Shown here in pieces: positions 1-7,146 of a stretch of DNA of 35,248 nucleotides (position 1 is the stretch's first letter; each line of letters opens with the position of its first letter). Below the pieces are notes generated by a model, which made no database searches, was not told where the DNA came from, and saw only the letters and a list, made by a program, of their open reading frames with translations. Made by a program: the position numbers and the translations under genes. Source of the DNA: a virus. Location: the IMG/VR virus record IMGVR_UViG_3300027522_000014, positions 1 to 35,248 of that record; one strand, given 5' to 3'.

Positions 1-554
1 TCTGTTGGTGGCTCGAGGTCACCTTTTGTTGCAATTTCTAATATACTAGATTCATATTTAGGTCCCCCTCTAGTAGAATCATAGTTATATCCTGATTCCA
101 TTTTGAAGTCTATTAAACCATCTTTCCTAAATCTTATGCCTGCTGCTCCTGTTCCTGCTGTTGCAAGTACACTTATGGGAAGGGTTTGTCTATTTCGGGG
201 TGATGATAAACTTTCTGGGTTAGTTTGGGATAGTGCAAATTGTGCTGCTGACCAAGATAGGCCATTTGGGCTGATTAAGACTTTACCTAATCGTACTAAA
301 TCGGTAACTGCTCTTGATGCTAATGTTACTACTCCCCCCCTTACAAAATTATCAGTTACTTGGTTTACAAATCCTAAAGCTCCATTGGGTTCTTGATCTA
401 CCTTAGGAAGATCTTTAATGATTAAAGGTTTTGGACCACCAAAAGCCCAACTATTATCTCCATAACCTAATGATCTTTGATCAAAAGGAGATCCATCAGG
501 ATTTTGTCCTGAATTTTCGGCAAATCTTAAAATGTTTTGTAACGATATTGCCAT
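1..554 (-). CDS. Putative tail/baseplate structural protein (3' end cut by window edge)
   Basis: An open frame runs from an ATG at 554 off the left edge, giving at least 184 residues without a stop. I do not recognise a named family. The protein starts MAISLQNILRFAENS, then has a Gly/Pro/Asn-rich stretch and a central segment around residues 70-110 with LISPNGLSWSAAQFALSQTNP, a pattern I associate with structural proteins next to tape-measure genes of marine myoviruses. It has no signal peptide or membrane segment. It follows the 98-aa gene by eight bases and is downstream of the tape measure gene. In T4 that position holds tail-tube cap and initiator genes (48, 54), so a tube-end or baseplate role is inferred from position only. 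Confidence 0.7.
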   Translation of the reverse strand, partial: MAISLQNILRFAENSGQNPDGSPFDQRSLGYGDNSWAFGGPKPLIIKDLPKVDQEPNGALGFVNQVTDNFVRGGVVTLASRAVTDLVRLGKVLISPNGLSWSAAQFALSQTNPESLSSPRNRQTLPISVLATAGTGAAGIRFRKDGLIDFKMESGYNYDSTRGGPKYESSILEIATKGDLEPPT

Positions 555-562
555 TGAATATT

Positions 563-859
563 TTAGTCAGGAGGGTTATCTGTATATAAATCTGGGGTTA
601 CCCCATCGTTATCTAATCCTGAGGGGTTAGAGATACTTCCGTAAACACCTTGATATGAGGGGCCTACTAAAGATCTACCTGCTTGGTCTACTAAAGGACC
701 AGCGTGTAGTTGTGATCCTACAGGGACACCGAAGGGATATAATCCCCTTTCTACGTCGGGACCTACAATAGGAAATGCGGGTCCTGTTTGTGCTTCCATG
801 CTGCTGACTTCTCCATCTTGGACTAAGTCGAAAATTGATTCTTTGTTTTTAATTGCCAT
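563..859 (-). CDS. Small Gly/Pro-rich protein downstream of tape measure, unknown function
   Basis: A 98-residue acidic protein with no recognised domain, signal peptide or membrane segment. The N-terminal third (MAIKNKESIFDLVQDGE) could form a helix. The rest is rich in Gly, Pro, Asp and Ser and looks extended or disordered. The start at 859 is supported by a class A ATATTTATA motif 16 bases upstream and an A-rich leader. It lies between the tape measure gene and the truncated structural gene with little spacing, so it is probably a minor tail or baseplate component or an assembly factor. No function can be assigned from sequence. Confidence 0.7.
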   Translation of the reverse strand: MAIKNKESIFDLVQDGEVSSMEAQTGPAFPIVGPDVERGLYPFGVPVGSQLHAGPLVDQAGRSLVGPSYQGVYGSISNPSGLDNDGVTPDLYTDNPPD

Positions 860-875
860 GATTGTGTTGTTTTGT

Positions 876-883
876 TATAAATA
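876..883 (-). promoter_or_regulatory. Class A motif (TATTTATA), candidate late promoter
   Basis: On the minus strand this reads AATATTTATAAC and sits 16 bases before the start of the 98-aa gene, overlapping the tape-measure stop codon. The same motif recurs before many virion genes in the window. Confidence 0.5.
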
Positions 884-2743
884 TTAAGCAAAGGTAGGAC
901 TCGCCTGAAGTGATTGAGTTCCTCCTAAGCCTTTTCTTCCATTGCCGTTAGATGCCGCAAATGCGTCCCAGTTATTTTGGATTACTACAGGGGGTGGAGA
1001 TGATTGTGAGCCGGCTCCGGGACCAACTTGTAGATTATCACCAGGTGTAGTTTGAGCCATGCCACCATAGTTGTCTTTAATTGTAAATGGACCTTTACTT
1101 GAGGGGGCAAATCCATCTTTTACCTTAGGAACAGAAGATACTGCTGAAGCTATTAATCCAATTAGCCCTACAGATGCTACGGCGGCTATTGCAAGGCCTA
1201 CTCCAAAGGGTATTTGTGCTAGGGAAGCCCATATATTTGCAATTGCAGCTACTACAGAGGCTATTGCTAAAGCTCCCATTACTCCAACCATTAGGCCTAA
1301 TGCTACTTTTGATTCCATAATTAAACCAACTAAATTTCCAAATCCTTCTACTATTGGTAATAATATAGTAGCAACATCCCCCATCATAGATGCGAATTTT
1401 TCTTGAGCTAGGGCCATCTTTTCTTGGGTATCTAATTGTTCTAACTTATCTGCTAGTTCATCTTTACCTTGGGCTCTAAGTTGTTTAGCATTCATACCCA
1501 TAGTTTCCTGCTTAAATAACATATCGGCCATAGAATCGGTGCTCATTCCCATAGCCTTAGCTAATGCATCCTGTTGGAGGACATTCATTTTCATGAAATC
1601 CCCATGAGATCCTATATTTTTGCCTAATTCTTCGGCTAAAGCAACTTGATCGCCCGCTAATGCTGCTGCCCTTGCTCTTTCTAAGTTTAACTGTTTACCT
1701 GTTAGGAGTTCGGCTTCTAGTTCGGCCTCAATGCTGCTTTCAAAGTTTAACATAGTTTTACCAGCAGCAGCTATATCTGATAATTCAGCTCCTAATAATT
1801 TAGCAGCAGTTACGGCTTTTGCTATTAATTCAGGATTTGATCCTAAATTTGCTCTTACTTGGCCCGAAACCTTACCTGTTGCCTCTAATACTCCCTTCAT
1901 ATCAAGTTGAATACCTACTCCTCTTTGCATCTCATAAGATGCTCCTAATACATTTTCCTCTACCTCTCTAAAACTTTGGCCAGCCATTTGGCCTTGAAAT
2001 GCTAAACTACCAGCGGCATCAGCTGAAATTCCTACTATTTCAGTAAGTTTAGAGAAAGTTGTTAGCATTTCTCCACTAAATACAACCCCAGTTCCTAATT
2101 GAGCATTAAGACCAGCATTAGCTTTACCTAATCTTATAGAATTTATTGCTATATCCCCAGAAGAGAAAGCGATTTGGGCAAATTGCTGTTTTACCCCTAT
2201 AGCCTCGGTTTTTGACATATTTAATCCACGAGCCATTGCTGTGGTCTCTTTATCCGCAGCCATTAGTGCAGTTAGGAATACATCCATAGCTGCCGAAGAA
2301 AGTTTTTGTAATTTTAAGCCTGCTGCTTTAGTGAGTAATCCTAATTTTTCTAATGCTATAGAGGATTTGCTTATGCCTAAGGATTTCATCTTTACGGCTG
2401 CTGCTGTTCCCGCAAGAGTACCTGCTTTGCCTTCAAGCCCTAACTTGGCCATAAGTTGTTTATTAAGGCCCTCGCCAGTTTTTAACCCAGCGAATAATTG
2501 TTTTTGTTCATCTCCTTTTAAACTTTTTATTTTTTCAAGAATGGCTTCTTTGGTTGATTCCTTACTAATAGATTCTTTACCCAAATCATTACTTTGAGAC
2601 ATACTATTAGCCACCTCTTGGGTTAAGGATAATGTTTTTTCTAAACTTTTATTTAATTCATTAATAAAATTAACTGTTTCAGAAAAGGTATTTTTTATAT
2701 CTTTACCTACCTTATTAACATCATTTATTTTTTCTTTAGCCAT
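884..2743 (-). CDS. Tail tape measure protein
   Basis: This 619-residue protein would span the tail tube lumen, set tail length and probably help DNA entry. The N-terminal 120 residues are charged and helical. The middle is Ala/Leu/Lys-rich with long amphipathic helices. A strongly hydrophobic block around residues 458-535 (LGLMVGVMGALAIASVV and neighbours) is typical of tape measure membrane segments. The C-terminus is Gly/Ser/Pro-rich and contains the GFAPSSKGPFTIKDNYGGMA pattern seen in many tape measure proteins. Its size is close to T4 gp29 (about 590 residues). It lies directly downstream of the overlapping chaperone-like pair, the classical position. Family-level confidence is high; orthology to gp29 is inferred. 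Confidence 0.82.
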   Translation of the reverse strand: MAKEKINDVNKVGKDIKNTFSETVNFINELNKSLEKTLSLTQEVANSMSQSNDLGKESISKESTKEAILEKIKSLKGDEQKQLFAGLKTGEGLNKQLMAKLGLEGKAGTLAGTAAAVKMKSLGISKSSIALEKLGLLTKAAGLKLQKLSSAAMDVFLTALMAADKETTAMARGLNMSKTEAIGVKQQFAQIAFSSGDIAINSIRLGKANAGLNAQLGTGVVFSGEMLTTFSKLTEIVGISADAAGSLAFQGQMAGQSFREVEENVLGASYEMQRGVGIQLDMKGVLEATGKVSGQVRANLGSNPELIAKAVTAAKLLGAELSDIAAAGKTMLNFESSIEAELEAELLTGKQLNLERARAAALAGDQVALAEELGKNIGSHGDFMKMNVLQQDALAKAMGMSTDSMADMLFKQETMGMNAKQLRAQGKDELADKLEQLDTQEKMALAQEKFASMMGDVATILLPIVEGFGNLVGLIMESKVALGLMVGVMGALAIASVVAAIANIWASLAQIPFGVGLAIAAVASVGLIGLIASAVSSVPKVKDGFAPSSKGPFTIKDNYGGMAQTTPGDNLQVGPGAGSQSSPPPVVIQNNWDAFAASNGNGRKGLGGTQSLQASPTFA

Positions 2744-2763
2744 TAGGTATTGTTATTATCTGG

Positions 2764-2771
2764 TATAAATA
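2764..2771 (-). promoter_or_regulatory. Class A motif before tape measure gene
   Basis: The minus strand reads AATATTTATACC, 20 bases before the tape measure start at 2743. It matches the recurrent ATATTTATA element. Confidence 0.5.
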
Positions 2772-2779
2772 TTAAGTAA

Positions 2780-3037
2780 TTAAGTTCTATTTATATTAGG
2801 GGTAGAAGGCATATTTTTCATATTTTGTTTAGAAGTATTTATAGCTCTTTCCTCTTCTTCATTACGTTTTTCATGAAGATCATTTATTTTTTTAATATGA
2901 TAACGCCTAATATGGATAGGCATAATATATACTTCAGAATATATAAAACCCCCATTCCCATAATACACTAAATCGTGTATTTCTTGATAAACTTGAAATT
3001 TATAATTCGGAGTCAGGCCAAAAAAACGTGATCCCAA
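2780..3037 (-). CDS. Small tail-assembly-chaperone-like protein overlapping the upstream gene
   Basis: The frame is open from just after a stop at 3061-3059 to 2780 and overlaps the end of the 250-aa gene in the +1 (equivalently -2) frame. The only upstream start is a TTG at 3037; the first ATG in frame (MPIHIRR) is far inside. The protein has a conserved-looking core (YQEIHDLVYYGNGGF, then YIMPIHIRRYHIKKIND) and a charged C-terminus. Similar short proteins with a MPIWLRR-type motif occur beside gp26-like genes in marine T4-like phages (from memory). Overlap with the upstream gene and position just before the tape measure match the second, frameshift-expressed part of phage tail assembly chaperones. 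It may be made mainly as a fusion. Confidence 0.72.
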   Translation of the reverse strand: MGSRFFGLTPNYKFQVYQEIHDLVYYGNGGFIYSEVYIMPIHIRRYHIKKINDLHEKRNEEEERAINTSKQNMKNMPSTPNINRT

Positions 3038-3752
3038 TTGGGACCCTAACGCCCCCCCTTACGTCTCCAGCTTCATTTTCAAGATCAAATACTAAATCTA
3101 CATCGGGCTGGATTTCCTTAATGTATGCTCTTAATGCTCTTGCATCACGTGCTAGTAATTGATTATCTACAAATTCTCTTATAGTTTTGCTTTCAGAATC
3201 ACCATCTACGGATAGTATCATATACTTTAATCGAGTGCTAGATTCTGGGGATTCTCCTTTTTTGGCTCTTTTAATTCCTTTAACCTCATTATCAATTTTT
3301 TTTTCATCTCCATGAGTAAGAAATTTAAAAGTTAAGGACTTTTTAACTGTAGGAAGTTTAAATTTAAATTCATTTTGTCCTTTAGATATAAGATATTCTT
3401 CCTTTAATTCTTTATCCTTTACTTCTGTAAGGTCGACTGTATGCTCTTCATCTTCTATAGTAAAGGTGTAATCTTTACCATATCCTAAAACACGAGCAGC
3501 AATCATGATTGCATTTTTATCTCCTACTACTATATCATTATAGTCTATAGGTGTTACTATTAAAGATTTTAATAATTTATCTATTACAGTTCCGTTTTTA
3601 ATGTAACTTCCATTTGTAAGGATATCTTCTTCTTTTGCAGTCATGTATTTCATCTCTAATACACCTTTTGAAAGAGGATTGTCTTGGGGGTAAATTAATC
3701 CCTTTGAAGGTAAAGTAACTTCTTCAGTAGGGAATAGTTGTTTATTTTCCAT
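3000..3752 (-). CDS. gp26-like baseplate hub / tail assembly chaperone protein
   Basis: This 250-residue soluble protein resembles the T4 base plate family (gp26 type). It has an N-terminal LPSKGLIYPQDNPLSKG segment, a LEMKYMTAKEEDILTNGSYIK segment around residues 32-52, then GTVIDKLLKSLI and GDKNAIMIAARVLGYGKDY, and a C-terminus ending PIGITFFWPDSEL. In T4, gp26 is needed to build the central hub. In long-tailed phages generally, the gene two places before the tape measure encodes a tail assembly chaperone. Here the 3' end overlaps an 85-aa frame by 38 bases. A terminator and a class B motif lie upstream, suggesting its own transcription start. Family assignment is from remembered motifs. 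Confidence 0.68.
   Translation of the reverse strand: MENKQLFPTEEVTLPSKGLIYPQDNPLSKGVLEMKYMTAKEEDILTNGSYIKNGTVIDKLLKSLIVTPIDYNDIVVGDKNAIMIAARVLGYGKDYTFTIEDEEHTVDLTEVKDKELKEEYLISKGQNEFKFKLPTVKKSLTFKFLTHGDEKKIDNEVKGIKRAKKGESPESSTRLKYMILSVDGDSESKTIREFVDNQLLARDARALRAYIKEIQPDVDLVFDLENEAGDVRGGVRVPIGITFFWPDSEL
3020..3058 (-). other. Candidate programmed ribosomal frameshift region (G7 and T7 runs)
   Basis: On the coding strand the overlap of the 250-aa and 85-aa frames holds a run of seven G (3058-3052) and a run of seven T (3026-3020). The downstream frame opens right after a TAA at 3061-3059, so both homopolymers lie within the short stretch where a +1 or -2 shift would join the two proteins. A slip on TTT-TTT-T would give ...GITFFGLTPNYKF. 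The site is a prediction. Confidence 0.45.
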
Positions 3753-3770
3753 TTTATAACTTGTATGTTT

Positions 3771-3784
3771 GCATATACATATAC
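3771..3784 (-). promoter_or_regulatory. Class B motif (GTATATGTATATGC)
   Basis: The minus strand reads GTATATGTATATGC, 18 bases before the start at 3752 and directly after the T-tract of the tube-gene terminator. This is one of six similar copies in the window. Confidence 0.45.
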
Positions 3785-3809
3785 AAAAAAGAGGTGCTTA
3801 CGCACCTCT
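3785..3809 (-). terminator. Rho-independent terminator after tail tube gene
   Basis: The coding strand forms AGAGGTGC-loop-GCACCTCT, an eight-base perfect stem with a four-base loop, followed by T6. It lies 26 bases after the tube gene stop. Run-on AT-rich sequence on the other side could make it partly bidirectional. Confidence 0.85.
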
Positions 3810-3834
3810 CTAATTTTTTGTTTTTAAAAAAGTC

Positions 3835-4320
3835 TTAGTAATTTAAGATCGCATAATCCATTGAAATTGTTAAACTAATTTCCATAGGAGTAGAAGATGT
3901 CCAATCACCACTTCCAAATTCAACACCTGTTACAAAGGCTCCTTTACAAATCCATTCTTCAACAACGTCACCTACAGGGCCTAAGGTATTAAATCTGATG
4001 TCTTTTTTATAAAAATCAGAATAACCATCTCTACCTGTTACTGACTCGTGGTGTAAACGAACCCATTCCATTACCGCTTGTGCTCCTGAGGGAGTTACAG
4101 GATCATATAAAGTACAAGTAATTGGACTCCAATCAGATTTACCTTTTACTTTTCTTTTAACGTTAATATGGTCAAGAACTACTTCTTCTGATGTGTATTT
4201 TGGTCTGTCTGCTTTTTTTATCAAATAAGCTGGAATGCCATCTATATAAAATATAAATCTATTTGATAATTTGGGCTCGTAGGCCGTGAAAAACATATCT
4301 GCTGAGCTAAGTATTGCCAT
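3835..4320 (-). CDS. gp19: Tail tube protein, gp19-like
   Basis: This 161-residue protein polymerises into the inner tube of the contractile tail. It has the T4 gp19-type tube pattern: an N-terminal FFTAYEPKLSNRFIFYIDG segment, a basic central strand region (VKRKVKGKSDWSPITCTLYD), a MEWVRLHHES helix, and a C-terminal GVEFGSGDWTSSTPMEISLT region ending in an aromatic DYAILNY. Its length matches the family (about 160). It sits directly downstream of the sheath gene as in T4, has a class A motif 16 bases upstream, and is followed by a strong terminator. The assignment is firm. Confidence 0.93.
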   Translation of the reverse strand: MAILSSADMFFTAYEPKLSNRFIFYIDGIPAYLIKKADRPKYTSEEVVLDHINVKRKVKGKSDWSPITCTLYDPVTPSGAQAVMEWVRLHHESVTGRDGYSDFYKKDIRFNTLGPVGDVVEEWICKGAFVTGVEFGSGDWTSSTPMEISLTISMDYAILNY

Positions 4321-4336
4321 TGTGTTGTTATTTTGT

Positions 4337-4344
4337 TATAAATA
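4337..4344 (-). promoter_or_regulatory. Class A motif before tail tube gene
   Basis: The minus strand reads CTATATTTATAACA, 16 bases before the tube gene start, followed by an A/C-rich leader (AAAATAACAACACA) without a Shine-Dalgarno sequence. Confidence 0.5.
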
Positions 4345-4360
4345 TAGAGTTTTTTAACTT

Positions 4361-6127
4361 TTAGTCATTAAATGTAGCTCCCGTTGGTTGGATAGTGTAA
4401 TCTAAAATTATAAATTCAGCTGTTCTAGTTGGTTGGATAAATATCTGACCTACTAGTTGGTTTCTATCTATTGCATCAGCGGTGTTATTGCTTTCATCCA
4501 TTACTACCCTAAAGGCGAATAGTCCTTGTCTTTGTTGGACAGATTCTAAGAATGGGTTGACTGCGTTTAAAAATCTATTTCTAGTTACGGTTGTGTTTTG
4601 TTCAAATACTAATTGTTTACTAGTATCTCCTATAAAGTTTTTAAGAGAAATAAGTAATCTTCTTACATTAATACGATCTAAAGCACTTGCTTTCTTTTGA
4701 AGTGTTTTTTGGCCATATGCTACAGGTCCTACCTTTGGGAAAGTAGCAAGTGGGTTAACTTTATTATCATATAATGTATCTCTTAAGGCTTGAGTTACTT
4801 TAAATTCTGTTCTTATAATTGGTAAGCCTCCTCTGTTTAGACCCGCTGGTGCAAACCATGGAGCTGCTATTTTATCATTAGCGGCATAAACCCCTTGCAT
4901 TACCGTTGAAGCGGGACACCATACATTTCTACTTAATTCAGTAGAGGGTACTTGAACCCATGGCCAGTAAGTACCTGCAAAATTAGTATTTAACTCACCT
5001 GCTTCTGAGGTTACGTTAGCTACAGTTTTATTGTAAGCTACCATATCTGCTATGTAGAAACAATCTCCTCTTTTTTCACAAAGTGCAATTCCTGATGCTA
5101 CTACAGAAGCATAATCTGAATTATAAGCTCCTGGTGTAGTTAAAGTAGCAAATCTGTATTCATCTTTATTTTCTAGAATATTAAAGGCTTTTGTATAGTT
5201 ACTAGATAATAATCCCTGGGTATTAGTAGATGATATTTTGTCAAATGTAGTTGGTGGGAGTGGATAATTTGCATTACCTGGCTCTTTACCATCAGCTCCA
5301 AAGAATGAGCCACTTTGGGCTAGTGGTAAACTAGCACTGTATAGTGCACCACCATCGTCAGTTCCTACACTACCATCAATTCTAAGATACTCTGAAGTTT
5401 TTAAACCTACACTATCTACAAATATTAATTTAGATTGGTTTGGGTAATCGCCATTTGTTCTAATTACTGTTTGGCCTTCATAAGTAGCTTGTGAGAGAAA
5501 TTGGTCTCCTACTACTCTTTTAATATAATTTTCTGATTTTGGATCTAGACTACATCCTACAAAAGTTTCAAGAATAATTTTATTATTCTTATTATCATCT
5601 CCTCTTCTAATTGTTAGATTAAATGTACCTGCTGAAGTGTTAATTCCTGTAACTTCCCATCTTAAATTATCTTTAGACCCCGTTGATAACGAACTATCAG
5701 AAAATTGATTTATTGAGGATGCATTCTTATTAACAGCATTATTAAATATTTCTCCTGCTCCTATAGTTTTTAGAGTAAAAGGACTTATGGTTGTTAGTGT
5801 TGGATGTGAAGATGTTAAAGTTGTAGATGTAGCAGAGGTATATGAACCTGATGATACTCTAGTAATTAACATACTATTACCCCCATTAGCAAAGAATTTT
5901 TGTGCTGCTATTGAGGTAAAAAATTCAAGGTCTTCAGAAGCAGAAGTAAAAGTTGTTCCAAATTTGTTTTTATAATCAGCAAATGAACTTACTACAGTAG
6001 GTTGTTCTACAGGCCCTTTAACAGTGGGGCCTATAATTGCCGCTCCTACTTCTACTGGAGTAGGTGTGATGAAAGATTGGTCTGTTTCTCGTTGAAATAC
6101 ACCAGGTGATACTATTGCTTCAGCCAT
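4361..6127 (-). CDS. gp18: Contractile tail sheath protein, gp18-like
   Basis: This 588-residue protein forms the contractile sheath around the tube. The N-terminus (SPGVFQRETDQSFIT, then GAAIIGPTVKGPVEQPT) is the signature of phage sheath proteins. The middle (roughly residues 100-290) is a variable, probably surface-exposed insertion. The C-terminal part is diagnostic: WFAPAGLNRGG around residue 425, NVRRLLISLKNFI around 495, and QQRQGLFAFRVVMDESNN with a final TRTAEFIILDYTIQPTG segment. Its length is a little below T4 gp18 (659). It lies upstream of the tube gene in a conserved pair, with a class A motif 25 bases before the start. The assignment is firm. Confidence 0.95.
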   Translation of the reverse strand: MAEAIVSPGVFQRETDQSFITPTPVEVGAAIIGPTVKGPVEQPTVVSSFADYKNKFGTTFTSASEDLEFFTSIAAQKFFANGGNSMLITRVSSGSYTSATSTTLTSSHPTLTTISPFTLKTIGAGEIFNNAVNKNASSINQFSDSSLSTGSKDNLRWEVTGINTSAGTFNLTIRRGDDNKNNKIILETFVGCSLDPKSENYIKRVVGDQFLSQATYEGQTVIRTNGDYPNQSKLIFVDSVGLKTSEYLRIDGSVGTDDGGALYSASLPLAQSGSFFGADGKEPGNANYPLPPTTFDKISSTNTQGLLSSNYTKAFNILENKDEYRFATLTTPGAYNSDYASVVASGIALCEKRGDCFYIADMVAYNKTVANVTSEAGELNTNFAGTYWPWVQVPSTELSRNVWCPASTVMQGVYAANDKIAAPWFAPAGLNRGGLPIIRTEFKVTQALRDTLYDNKVNPLATFPKVGPVAYGQKTLQKKASALDRINVRRLLISLKNFIGDTSKQLVFEQNTTVTRNRFLNAVNPFLESVQQRQGLFAFRVVMDESNNTADAIDRNQLVGQIFIQPTRTAEFIILDYTIQPTGATFND

Positions 6128-6152
6128 TATTTTCTAGATTATTGTTGTTATA

Positions 6153-6160
6153 TATAAATA
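6153..6160 (-). promoter_or_regulatory. Class A motif before sheath gene
   Basis: The minus strand reads CATATTTATATATAACAACA, with the motif 25 bases upstream of the sheath start codon. The surrounding 110-base gap (6128-6238) otherwise holds only a short CATCA/TGATG inverted repeat near 6170-6185. Confidence 0.5.
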
Positions 6161-6238
6161 TGAATTTTTTCATCAAAACCATGATGAAGGAAAGTCAATA
6201 ATAAATATCTAGGGAATATCTGAACCTATATAGAGGGT

Positions 6239-6499
6239 TTACTCTACTGGGGTAATAGTACCATCTTCAATATTTACTTCTCCTTTTCCATACTTTTCAA
6301 AAAGTTGTGTTGAAATCGTTTGTTCTTCTTTGGATATTTTTTGGAATTCTTCTAAAAGGATTGTTTTTTGTGATTGTAAATTATCCTCAGCTAATCCTAA
6401 TTGCCCTCTTTGGAAAATTAAATTATTATTTTTTTTTCTTAGTTTAAGTAGAGATTCTAACTCTTGAGTTTCTAATTTTTTTGATTCTTTAATAGCCAT
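6239..6499 (-). CDS. Small coiled-coil protein upstream of sheath
   Basis: This is an 86-residue protein of unknown function. Residues 8-72 are predicted by eye to be one long helix, with heptad-like Leu/Ile spacing (LESLLKLRKKNNNLIFQRGQL, then EEFQKISKEEQTISTQLFEKY), and the last 14 residues are acidic. It has no signal peptide. Small coiled-coil proteins of this kind are common in marine T4-like genomes, but I cannot name a characterised homologue. A class B motif stands 21 bases upstream of the start. It could be a dimeric assembly factor or a regulator co-expressed with the sheath gene. Confidence 0.75.
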   Translation of the reverse strand: MAIKESKKLETQELESLLKLRKKNNNLIFQRGQLGLAEDNLQSQKTILLEEFQKISKEEQTISTQLFEKYGKGEVNIEDGTITPVE

Positions 6500-6520
6500 A
6501 ACTTTTATTATTTTATGTGT

Positions 6521-6534
6521 GCATATACATATAT
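6521..6534 (-). promoter_or_regulatory. Class B motif (ATATATGTATATGC)
   Basis: The minus strand reads ATATATGTATATGCACAC, 21 bases before the 86-aa gene. Unlike most other copies it does not follow an obvious hairpin terminator. Confidence 0.4.
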
Positions 6535-6551
6535 GTTAATTTTAGAAACCA

Positions 6552-7145
6552 TTAACTTATTCCATTTAATGTTGTAATATTAGCCATAGTAATTCCATTT
6601 ATAGAAGTAATACTTGCTTTAGCAATTCCATTGTATGATGTAAGATTTGCAGGACCAGAGGCTGATTCTGTGTAGTCTACTGTTACAAAGAGTTCAAAAA
6701 ATCTATTTTGTGACGCGTCAGTAGTAGTTACCGAAAGTCTCATGTCATCCACATCGCTAGCAGAAACACTACCCCCAAAGAATATAGCATTCGCATTAAT
6801 AGTTGTAGGAGAGGAGTTTGTTGTAACAAAAACATTATCAGAAACAAATCCAAAAGTTGTTAATGATGAACCGTCACCTATCTTTACCTCAAAGCTAGCG
6901 TCAGATCCTCTTCCCGCATGTTTTTGAAATATCGCAGTAACAACAAAACTATTAAACGTAGCTCCACTTAATCCGCTTGTGTCATCTAACGCAAGTAACA
7001 TAGTTTGATTTGTAGACGCGTTGTAGAGAAATGTAGAGTTGCTAGAGTCGTTTATTTTAGCTACGTTAATACCAGCCGTGTTTGATTCATCTTTAAAGCT
7101 ACCTCCGCTAATTGCTGAGCTTGGTCTTAGTATTACTGTTGCCAT
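6552..7145 (-). CDS. Beta-rich virion protein with C-terminal NGI repeats
   Basis: This 197-residue protein is rich in Ser, Thr, Asn and Gly with alternating hydrophobics, as in a beta-sandwich. Residues 1-160 look like one globular domain; FEVKIGDGSSLTTFGFVS and RFFELFVTVDYTES are likely strands. The tail carries three imperfect repeats (LTSYNGI, ITSINGI, ITTLNGI) about 12 residues apart, up to the stop. Such NGI repeats are seen at the ends of phage and Bacteroidota surface proteins (from memory). It is the last gene of the fibre cassette, starting one base after the 900-aa fibre gene ends. An accessory fibre, tip or capsid-decoration role is possible; the family is not identified. Confidence 0.75.
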   Translation of the reverse strand: MATVILRPSSAISGGSFKDESNTAGINVAKINDSSNSTFLYNASTNQTMLLALDDTSGLSGATFNSFVVTAIFQKHAGRGSDASFEVKIGDGSSLTTFGFVSDNVFVTTNSSPTTINANAIFFGGSVSASDVDDMRLSVTTTDASQNRFFELFVTVDYTESASGPANLTSYNGIAKASITSINGITMANITTLNGIS

Positions 7146-7146
7146 A

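Noticed and set aside
103-396. Plus-strand open frame of 97 codons near the left edge
   Set aside because: The minus strand is open over the whole region with a good start at 554 and protein-like composition, so the plus frame is a shadow.
876-883. Plus-strand TATAAATA sites read as T4 late promoters for plus-strand transcription
   Set aside because: There are no plus-strand genes downstream of them, and the sites keep a fixed position relative to minus-strand starts, so the sense reading ATATTTATA is more meaningful.
6165-6190. CATCA/TGATG inverted repeat between the 86-aa and sheath genes as a terminator
   Set aside because: The stem is only five bases and no T-tract follows on the coding strand.
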